Shown: positions 8,201 to 13,145 of the stretch, piece by piece
Layout of the letters: every line of letters starts with the position of its first letter
Numbering within the stretch: the first letter of the stretch is position 1
Assembly (NCBI GenBank): GCA_030638935.1
Contig: DAOWDR010000659.1
Coordinates: forward strand, 1 to 13,145
Length of the DNA: 13,145 nucleotides
Direction: 5' to 3'
From: Desulfobacteraceae bacterium
Lineage (GTDB): Bacteria > Desulfobacterota > Desulfobacteria > Desulfobacterales > Desulfobacteraceae
Notes under the pieces: generated by a model
Told to the model about the DNA's origin: nothing
The model's input: only the letters and a program-made list of their open reading frames with translations
Databases searched by the model: none
Program-made: the position numbers and the translations under genes

Positions 8201-8589
8201 TCCAACACGATATTCAAAGGAAAATCCATTTGTCCGAAAATCATGGTCAGGGTTTCAATCTGTCGCAAAAAATCTTCCCGGGTGCCAAGGGTGGTCTGGG
8301 GAATCTGGATTTTCTGGATCTGTTCCCAATCTTTGAATAATTCGTGAATCCCGTTGATGAGGATATCAAAAAGCCGGGTATGGTCCGAGGCATCTGCCGT
8401 AAGATGGCACCAGAGACTGGGCTGTTCCAGCCCGGAAAGGAAGGAAGCCACCAGGGTGGATTTACCCTGGGCTGCCTGGCCGGTCACAAGGAAGACTCGG
8501 CATCTGTCCTGGCGGCCAAGCAAAGCCAGAAGCCGTTGTCTTGGGACAATATCAGATACCAGGGGAATATTGCATCTAATCTGGGTCAA
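5245..8589 (-). CDS. MalT-like STAND ATPase with TPR region and C-terminal SARP-type (winged helix + BTAD) domain
   Basis: This 1114-residue protein is the likely transcriptional output of the signalling operon. Near the N-terminus lie a Walker A (GQAAQGKST, 37-45), a Walker B (LNIVLDD, 125-131) and the MalT-like sensor stretch LLSRTLPPL (160-168). A helical TPR-like middle (about 350-840) follows. From about 860 comes an OmpR/SARP-type winged helix (IRINTLGEF ... EILIDALWPD ... LHRLRKGLEP), then a bacterial transcriptional activator domain (about 965-1114) ending in the typical LDTEPE segment. In classical AfsR-type SARPs the DNA-binding end is N-terminal; here it is C-terminal, as in MalT. 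The start is TTG (8587-8589), overlapping the upstream response regulator stop by 4 bp (TTGA), with GGGGA about 9 bp before it; the first internal ATG would cut away the Walker A. Known STAND regulators need ATP and an inducer; the inducer here is unknown. Confidence 0.9.
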   Translation of the reverse strand: MTQIRCNIPLVSDIVPRQRLLALLGRQDRCRVFLVTGQAAQGKSTLVASFLSGLEQPSLWCHLTADASDHTRLFDILINGIHELFKDWEQIQKIQIPQTTLGTREDFLRQIETLTMIFGQMDFPLNIVLDDMESLDEKGSSFAFIQHLIQENPGFVRFFLLSRTLPPLSLHQLKIKQNLISINNEDLAFTLDETLAFFRDKSRCTHGEKAMGVKEGEKILKITEGWAGGLILVCESIRRSRDLEKLPDRLSSEAFSYFSREIYNTLPSPTRLFLMKTAVFDVLDTRMLTDFFTQADPVAILKELEKRNLFIQKIDSDSKWPVYKYNNLFRDFLKKDLLNSLDQKDYQGLHKKVGHLFWEGNDHDAAIGFFIAAKAYSDIARIIKIKGTDYVITGRMAGLAEWIAALPKGMVDKDPWLIFFRTMTRRIKGGKENIHAFDRALGSFKALGDDRGILLCTAYLIEAAVFIRQPSQVILKWILAGEAALKSLKGKHRYAWARTLLWQQIGLGYIAGNGDIPKGVSACRNAILLATRIENQDLQLNASVILTLGFVQSGDFTRAREMLEKIKDITQEGRHPEYRALKNITNIDYALKKGEFDLAGSLLEKFEADIEKFGLIFLYPGFVEARAVYFVGTRQFTQALQTADHLSDFSILEGNDFYLGISHRIKAMGFLREKKYEQAKDDALRAVSELGSSKRGDIHYFLARQILGFSYFYTSDFRKAQKELEAVLAYFKSIASDLYFCETSFILGLICLSLKEDNRGETYLAQGLQKSMENQYYYFPLLDLKTLARVIVQINMARPGLIFSAGIFENHAMKAYLGRLVSQGISSLILEEIVQALAAVTKKERMRRTEQLKSLYKLALPKIRINTLGEFNVRVNDILLDKSVFEGAKPISLLKAIVMNGSREIPKEILIDALWPDAGASAGEKNFKINLHRLRKGLEPDPVKEFGYAYVSQKSGLVSLDLELIRLDIDAFIALGTEAARLESDNKLEEALGCYGRAAGLYKGDYFAEDPYLEWIGQRRNLFRSKYIEILQKKALLHEDMNQWQQAVDTWRAILGTDPFFEAAYRNLMILYADAGRKNEALHVFKECSSILKNELDTEPESQTLGIYNKIRKL

Positions 8590-9320
8590 GGGGTGGATTC
8601 CCCGCTTAATTCACCGGTTAACTCTCTTGGCAATTCCACTTCAATAGAGGCCATTTTATCCATACCGGCCATCTGAAAAAAACGATAATAATTATAGGAA
8701 AGCCCTTTCATGGAAATATTGATCCCTTTATCCTTCATCTGCTGAACACTTTCCATCAGCAGGGTGATCCCCCCCCTGTCAATGGAAAAACTCTCGTCAA
8801 AGCAAAAGTTTGCCTGGGTTATGGCGGAATCATTGTCATCAAATCCGGGCAGGGCTGAAAAGGCTTTTTTTGCAGAAAGGGATAATTTGCCCTGAATATG
8901 GATCTCAATACAGTCAGTTTCTTTTACCAGGCGTAATTCAAACTCTTTTTTTCCAGGCATTGATGCCCTTTTTTCAGCCCTTGCCAGGGCGGAATTCAAG
9001 GCCTGGCGCTCCACAGGCTTATTGATAAAATCCGATGCGTCAAGATCCAGGGCATCCACTGCTTTTTCCATGTCACCGTGTCCGGTGATGATGATAACCT
9101 GGGACGTTTGATTCATTCGTCGGATTTGTCTTAACACCTCAAGCCCGTCCATTCCCGGCATGCGTATGTCGGTAAAGACAATTTCCGGCAGGATCTCTTT
9201 AAATAAGGCCAATCCCTGTTCTCCGCTTTCAGCGGTAAAAACCTCGTACCCATAGGCAGTCAAAAAAAGTTTAAACATGGAAAGGGTGGGTTTTTCATCG
9301 TCTATCACCAGTATTTTCAT
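8586..9320 (-). CDS. Response regulator: receiver domain fused to a STAS-like domain
   Basis: The first 120 of 244 residues form a complete receiver domain: acidic pair D7/D8, phosphoacceptor D51 (in FTDIRMPGMDG), T79 and K101. From about 126 to 228 the chain follows the STAS (anti-sigma factor antagonist) pattern: an opening beta-strand pair (CIEIHIQGKLSLS), a strand ending SIDRGG, a helix and the closing strand and helix (NISMKGL ... FFQMAGMDKM). Where classical STAS antagonists have the phosphorylated serine in DSSG, this one has D181-R-G-G184, so that switch is absent. There is no DNA-binding domain, so the phosphorylated form probably acts through protein contacts. A strong AAGGAG site lies 7 bp before the ATG, and the gene begins 12 bp after the kinase stop. 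It overlaps the STAND regulator start by 4 bp. The kinase next door is the obvious phosphodonor; the STAND protein is the best guess for partner. Confidence 0.9.
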   Translation of the reverse strand: MKILVIDDEKPTLSMFKLFLTAYGYEVFTAESGEQGLALFKEILPEIVFTDIRMPGMDGLEVLRQIRRMNQTSQVIIITGHGDMEKAVDALDLDASDFINKPVERQALNSALARAEKRASMPGKKEFELRLVKETDCIEIHIQGKLSLSAKKAFSALPGFDDNDSAITQANFCFDESFSIDRGGITLLMESVQQMKDKGINISMKGLSYNYYRFFQMAGMDKMASIEVELPRELTGELSGESTP

Positions 9321-9332
9321 TAGTTTACTCCT

Positions 9333-11210
9333 TCATACATTCTGGGATTGGGCCGGGAACAATATCCTGAAACTGGTGCTGGAACCAGGCGTACTTTCCA
9401 CGCTGATGGTACCATTGTAGTCCCGGATAATGCCCTGGATAATGGGCAGACCAAGTCCTAACCCCTCTCCCATTTCCTTTGTGGTAAAAAATGATTCAAA
9501 AATTTTTTCCATTTGATCAGGTTCAATGCCTATTCCATTGTCGGCAATGACCAGGCCAACCATTTCATTATCAGAAAAGGTAGAGATCTCAATTTTTCCC
9601 TGTTTTATATCCATCAATTTAGTACCCATTAGGGCTTCAACCCGTTCATTGACCGCATCCCTGGCATTGGTCACCAGGTTGAAAATCACCTGTTCCATCC
9701 GATTGTTATGGGCCAAAATATTTGGAAGGGAGTCGTCCAAAGAAAGGTTGAAATCAATATTCTGCAAGGTAATCTGCCGGCCGATGATCTTGTGGACAGA
9801 CCGGACGCATCGGTTTAAACTTATCAACTCCCTTGAGAAATCAGCTTTCCGGGAAAATGTTTTCAGGCGCCCCACAATTTCCGAAGCCCGGGTCACCTGG
9901 GAGCTTATCTCGGTGAGCACCATTTTGAAATCATCACGGTTAACTTTCCTATTGAGCTCTTCCATCATGCACAAATATTCACTCCCCATTTTAATGGCAT
10001 TCAGGGGTTGGTTGATTTCATGGGCAATCCCCACGGACATTTTCTCAAGATTGGTCATTTTAGAGGCCTGGATCAATTGAGAATCTTTTTCAACCAATTC
10101 TGTAATATCCGTTGCCGCCACTATGATCACATCCTTGTCCCGGTATTCGGCAGAACTTGCATGAATATTGACAAAAACAGATCTCCCATTTTTTTTAAAA
10201 AACCTCACCTTGGAAGAAATTACAACCGATTCTCCCACGGGATAAGTTCTGGCAAATTTATCATTTTCAAGGTTTCCCAGACTCAGCAAGCTTAAGCCTA
10301 TGAGTTCATTCCCTTCATATCCGAACAATTCCGTGGCCTTTGGATTTGCATCCAGAATTTCAAAATTTCGTTTATGAATTACAAATATGGCATTGGGCCC
10401 GCTGTGAAACAGAGACCGGTATTTTTTCTGGGACTCCATGAGGTTGTCCGTGGAAAGTTTTAGCTTTGAGGTCATCTTGATAAAGGAATTGGTCAAGGCG
10501 GCTATTTCATCATCCCTGGCCCCAAGATCTCTGGACATGGTATCCACCTCTTCCTTGGAAATCACACTAAAATTACTTTTTGTCAGTTTATCAGTATACC
10601 GGATAAGGGAGGCCACAGGCTTTGTGATATGAAGGGCCAGCCTGTGGCTTAAAAAGAAAAATATAATGGAAACCACGGATAAAAAACTTACAAAAACCAG
10701 TCTAAGTCTGGATATCAAACTTTCAATATGCCGCTTGTCAAGCCCCATCTGTACCGAGCCGACTGTATAAATCCCTTCTTTTACCGGGACAGAGACATGG
10801 AAAACCGAATGATTGCCCACTTGCATGGGGGTAATGCTTTGGGCTTCATGGTCCCCTTTTTCCATATGTAATTTCAAATTACCGGGAAAGCCCGTGGTAA
10901 AGGTATGACCCAGAACATGACCGGTTTTGTCGCTGATCAGAAGGTAGAGGACAATATCCCTTCGTATCCCCAGACGGGCATCATAGGCAAGGGCGGTTAA
11001 CTCAGCCCTGTTTTTGGTGAGAATAAAAACCCGGGAGCTGTCTGCAACGCTCTGGGCAATGCCCACCCCTCTTTTTTTTAATTCATTTGTCAGGCTGGTG
11101 ATCAAAAGAGCCCGGGTAAAAAGGCCAATCAAAAGACTGACGATCAGGGTAAATCCCAGGCAGGAGATAAAAATTTTATTTTTCAGTGTCAGTTCATTGA
11201 AAAAAGTCAT
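9333..11210 (-). CDS. Membrane sensor histidine kinase (periplasmic sensor, HAMP, PAS, HisKA, HATPase)
   Basis: The 625 residues begin with a short cytosolic tail and a membrane helix (about 13-36). An extracytoplasmic region of about 130 residues of Cache-like size follows, then a second helix (about 170-189), a HAMP linker (about 190-250) and a PAS domain (about 262-372). The dimerisation/phosphoacceptor helix carries the H-box GIAHEINQP with H397. The ATPase domain has the N box (NLVTNARDAV, 511-520), G1 (DNGIG, 557-561), F (FFTTK, 574-578) and G2 (GEGLGLGLP, 581-589). All catalytic residues are present, so it should be an active kinase of the NtrB/HK4-like type. Its ATG overlaps the binding-protein stop by 4 bp (ATGA). 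The partner regulator follows after 12 bp. The periplasmic region is suited to receive a signal from the binding protein encoded just upstream; this is inferred from gene order. Confidence 0.95.
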   Translation of the reverse strand: MTFFNELTLKNKIFISCLGFTLIVSLLIGLFTRALLITSLTNELKKRGVGIAQSVADSSRVFILTKNRAELTALAYDARLGIRRDIVLYLLISDKTGHVLGHTFTTGFPGNLKLHMEKGDHEAQSITPMQVGNHSVFHVSVPVKEGIYTVGSVQMGLDKRHIESLISRLRLVFVSFLSVVSIIFFFLSHRLALHITKPVASLIRYTDKLTKSNFSVISKEEVDTMSRDLGARDDEIAALTNSFIKMTSKLKLSTDNLMESQKKYRSLFHSGPNAIFVIHKRNFEILDANPKATELFGYEGNELIGLSLLSLGNLENDKFARTYPVGESVVISSKVRFFKKNGRSVFVNIHASSAEYRDKDVIIVAATDITELVEKDSQLIQASKMTNLEKMSVGIAHEINQPLNAIKMGSEYLCMMEELNRKVNRDDFKMVLTEISSQVTRASEIVGRLKTFSRKADFSRELISLNRCVRSVHKIIGRQITLQNIDFNLSLDDSLPNILAHNNRMEQVIFNLVTNARDAVNERVEALMGTKLMDIKQGKIEISTFSDNEMVGLVIADNGIGIEPDQMEKIFESFFTTKEMGEGLGLGLPIIQGIIRDYNGTISVESTPGSSTSFRILFPAQSQNV

Positions 11211-12415
11211 TTGAGCAACACCAGTTCACCCTGTTTTATTTTTGTAAAATAGACCCTGTCCAGGCCCTGGTAATCGTTTTTACCAAAGGACAAGGGGTTT
11301 AAAATTCCCAGGTCAAACTCGTGTATGGACTCAATGGCCCGGATAAATTTTTCCCGGGTAATCTGCTTTCCAGCTCTTTTAAGCCCCTCTACCAAAATTT
11401 TTGCATTGATATATCCTTCAAGTCCCACAAAACTGGGACGGCTTGAGGGGTAATATTCTTTTAACAGCTCAATGTATTCGGTGACACCTGGCAGGGTCCC
11501 GTCATTTTTTCCGGCATTGGGAGGAGGTACAACCTGGGTCACCAACACCCCCTCACCAATGGGCCCCAGTCTTCTGGCAAGTTCCTTGGACCCCACAAAG
11601 GAGACATTGTGAAAAAGAGGGGAAAAAAATTTGTCCCGGGCAAGCTTTATAAACCGGGCACAGGAATCATAGGTACCGATCATGACCACGGCCTGGGCAC
11701 GGGACTGAATAATTTTATCAAGTCCTGCTTCCACATCCAGGGTTCCCCTGACATATGAGCCCTTGGCAACGGGAATCAGCCCATATTGTTTCAGGGCAAT
11801 CTCAGTTCCCCGGAGGCCGTCAAACCCGTACTCATCATACTGGTAAAACACGGCTACCTTATCTAATTTCATTTCCTTAACAAAAAAATCCACAGCTGCC
11901 TTTGTTTCCTGGTAATAGGAAGCCCGGATATTTATCAGATACCTGTTTACAGGTTCCCTGAGCCGATTGGCACCTGTAAACATACCTAGAAGGGGGATCT
12001 TTGCCTCGTTGACCAAGGGGATAATCCGCACCGTTGTGGGGGTTCCCACATAACAAAACAAGGAAAACACTTTTTCTTCAAGGATTAACTGCTGGGTATT
12101 ATAAAGGCAGCGGGTGGGATCATACCCGTCGTCCAGGGCGATGAGGTTAATTTTCCGGCCGTGGATACCGCCGGTTTCATTGATATGGTTAATATAGGAC
12201 TTGGCACCGTGGAGCATCTGACTGCCCAGGTAGCCTGCATGCCCCCCCAGGGCCAAAGAAGAGCCTATGCGGATTTCATCTGTACTAATCCCGGTCCGGT
12301 TTTCCCGGGGAAAAAGAGTATTCTCCCCCTTGTCACAGCCAAACACCAGCAAGAGAATCAATACCAGCCCTAACTTTCGAATAAGAAACCGCCCCGGCAA
12401 CCCCATGTAAATCAC
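11207..12415 (-). CDS. Periplasmic binding lipoprotein, branched-chain amino-acid (Peripla_BP_6) type
   Basis: The 402 residues start with a lipoprotein signal: basic residues R9/R13/K14, a hydrophobic run (LGLVLILLLVFG) and lipobox cysteine C27. The mature part matches LivJ-type binding proteins: EIRIGSSLALGG, then GAKSYINHINETGGIHG, INLIALDDGYDP, VFSLFCYVGTPTT, and a second lobe with VAVFYQYDEYGFDG and AQAVVMIGTYDSC. Asp28 after the cysteine is the classic inner-membrane retention signal in enterobacteria. The start is GTG (12413-12415), chosen because GGGGAG ends 5 bp before it; an ATG three codons later would be spaced too far. There are no ABC permease or ATPase genes beside it, while a kinase overlaps its end by 4 bp, so it probably serves sensing rather than uptake. 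Ligand unknown; family members bind amino acids, amides, aromatic acids or short peptides. Confidence 0.92.
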   Translation of the reverse strand: MIYMGLPGRFLIRKLGLVLILLLVFGCDKGENTLFPRENRTGISTDEIRIGSSLALGGHAGYLGSQMLHGAKSYINHINETGGIHGRKINLIALDDGYDPTRCLYNTQQLILEEKVFSLFCYVGTPTTVRIIPLVNEAKIPLLGMFTGANRLREPVNRYLINIRASYYQETKAAVDFFVKEMKLDKVAVFYQYDEYGFDGLRGTEIALKQYGLIPVAKGSYVRGTLDVEAGLDKIIQSRAQAVVMIGTYDSCARFIKLARDKFFSPLFHNVSFVGSKELARRLGPIGEGVLVTQVVPPPNAGKNDGTLPGVTEYIELLKEYYPSSRPSFVGLEGYINAKILVEGLKRAGKQITREKFIRAIESIHEFDLGILNPLSFGKNDYQGLDRVYFTKIKQGELVLLK

Positions 12416-12696
12416 GCATTCTCCCCTGTGCTAAGCCGCTCTATTTTTACTGTCTGCCCATCAGTGCCCAAACAATAAAATACCAGGGCTATAATGTCAA
12501 TCAAACAAGGGCCTGATGATCCTGGAAGCCTGGTTTAAATCCCTGTAAATAAGAATGAAAGGATGTAGTTGGTAAACTCCGGCCCAGGTGGGTTGGAATT
12601 TTTCTGATTGAACAATTTTTCACCAAACCAAAAATATGGTATCTACATTAAAATTGAAAAACTTAGGGTCATGAATACATATTATTTTAAAAAATA
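12416..12696. other. Intergenic region ahead of the signalling operon
   Basis: These 281 bases hold the ribosome binding site (GGGGAG, just before the GTG start) and promoter of the binding-protein operon. The right end (about 12680-12696) is almost pure A/T directly after the stop of the broken membrane-protein gene. No hairpin strong enough to call a terminator and no other gene were found. Confidence 0.5.
12472..12500 (-). promoter_or_regulatory. Sigma70-like promoter of the four-gene signalling operon
   Basis: On the minus strand TTGACA (12495-12500) is followed by exactly 17 bp and TATTGT (12472-12477; four of six -10 consensus bases, including the essential A at position 2 and T at position 6). 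Transcription would begin about 50 bp before the GTG start of the binding-protein gene. No other comparable pair is seen upstream of this operon. Confidence 0.55.
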
Positions 12697-13145
12697 TTAT
12701 TTTTTTTTCATATTAATATACCAATCCTCTTTACCATACAATTCTTCAGAGCACTTGGGGCACAAGCCATGACTGAATGATGCTTCAGAGTATTTTTCAA
12801 TATAAGACTCAATTTAATTCCAATAACCTTTGTCATCACGGATTTTTTTGCATTTAGCACAAATGGGCATGAGACCACTCAAAACCCTCATTTGGGAAAT
12901 TAATACTTGAAGCTTATCTCTTTCTCCCCGCAGTTCTATATTCAAATGGTTCATTGTTTGTCGGTATCTGAGCACTGTCACGCAGGTAAACACTAAAAAA
13001 AATGCAATGCTTATCAGATATACGCTCCAGTGTGCGAAATTGGTTATCAACAGGTCTGCACTGTGACTTATTTTAATTTGACCCGATGAAAAGCCCATAG
13101 CCATGGAACAAAGGATCAACATCAACAATATTATAAAAGTATATA
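12697..13145 (-). pseudogene. Small membrane protein with zinc-ribbon-like tail, interrupted by an in-frame TAA (runs off the right edge)
   Basis: The minus frame is open from the window edge. It shows a hydrophobic segment (FIILMLILCSMAMG), about 20 polar residues, a second membrane helix (VYLISIAFFLVFTCVTVL), a short coiled-coil-like stretch (HLNIELRGERDKLQVLISQM), then PICAKCKKIRDDKGYWN. There a TAA at 12814-12816 ends the frame. The same frame continues as IESYIEKYSEASFSHG, LCPKC and a short charged end, closing at TAA 12697-12699. The known family tail reads '...GYWNQIESYI...', so the stop most likely arose from a CAA (Gln) by one C-to-T change. The four cysteines (CAKC ... CPKC) would form the zinc-ribbon-like unit that often ends PAS, kinase and receiver proteins in Desulfobacterales; its role is not known. 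The true start is at or beyond the edge. Either a pseudogene or a protein lacking its second CxxC. Confidence 0.7.

Noticed and set aside
12680..12700. A/T-rich imperfect inverted repeat as a terminator
   Set aside because: Made only of A and T with mismatched arms, so it gives no stable RNA hairpin.
12814..13128. A complete 104-residue protein starting at TTG 13126-13128
   Set aside because: The frame stays open to the window edge and the TTG falls within the first hydrophobic segment, so it is an arbitrary start; the tail sequence continues past the stop.

Overview
The window looks like chromosome of a Gram-negative, strictly anaerobic-type deltaproteobacterium, most plausibly a member of the Desulfobacterales (Desulfobacter/Desulfobacula relatives). 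This is inferred from gene content and protein style: a MalT-like STAND ATPase with a C-terminal SARP-type region, a receiver domain fused to a STAS domain, and the 'PICAxCKKIRDD' zinc-ribbon-like tail that is common in that group. No rRNA, tRNA, CRISPR array, insertion sequence or phage gene was seen.

Layout. Positions 1-336 (minus) are the 5' end of an MFS transporter that runs off the left edge. Positions 337-722 contain no convincing gene. Positions 723-1933 (minus) hold two adjacent decayed genes: a condensation/acyltransferase-like remnant (HxxxDG motif, at least three frame lesions) and an amidohydrolase_2-type remnant (in-frame TAA, then a 3' frame break and truncation). Positions 2224-5103 are an intact potassium uptake pair, trkA (plus) and trkH (minus), meeting tail to tail only 6 bp apart. 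Positions 5245-12415 (minus) are four genes joined almost without gaps. In transcription order they are a lipoprotein of the branched-chain amino-acid-type periplasmic binding protein family, a membrane histidine kinase (HAMP-PAS-HisKA-HATPase), a response regulator carrying a STAS domain, and a 1114-residue STAND/TPR protein ending in a winged helix plus BTAD domain. Positions 12697-13145 (minus) are the 3' part of a small membrane protein whose zinc-ribbon-like tail is cut off by an in-frame TAA.

How the genes fit together. The four-gene block reads as one signalling cassette. The binding protein has no ABC permease or ATPase beside it and its lipobox cysteine is followed by Asp, so it is a good candidate for a ligand sensor held at the inner membrane that presents its bound state to the kinase. 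Kinase and regulator would form a two-component pair, and the STAND/BTAD protein is the only evident DNA-binding output. Stop/start overlaps of 4 bp (binding protein/kinase and response regulator/STAND protein) and a 12-bp gap with a strong ribosome binding site (kinase/response regulator) indicate translational coupling. A sigma70-like promoter (TTGACA, 17 bp, TATTGT) lies 57 bp before the first start. The target genes are not identifiable from this window; trkH lies 141 bp downstream on the same strand with no obvious terminator between, so read-through into it is possible.

The concentration of broken genes at both ends (about 0.7-1.9 kb and 12.7-13.1 kb), beside intact genes in the middle, suggests local gene decay. 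Homopolymer sequencing errors could explain one of the lesions but not all.
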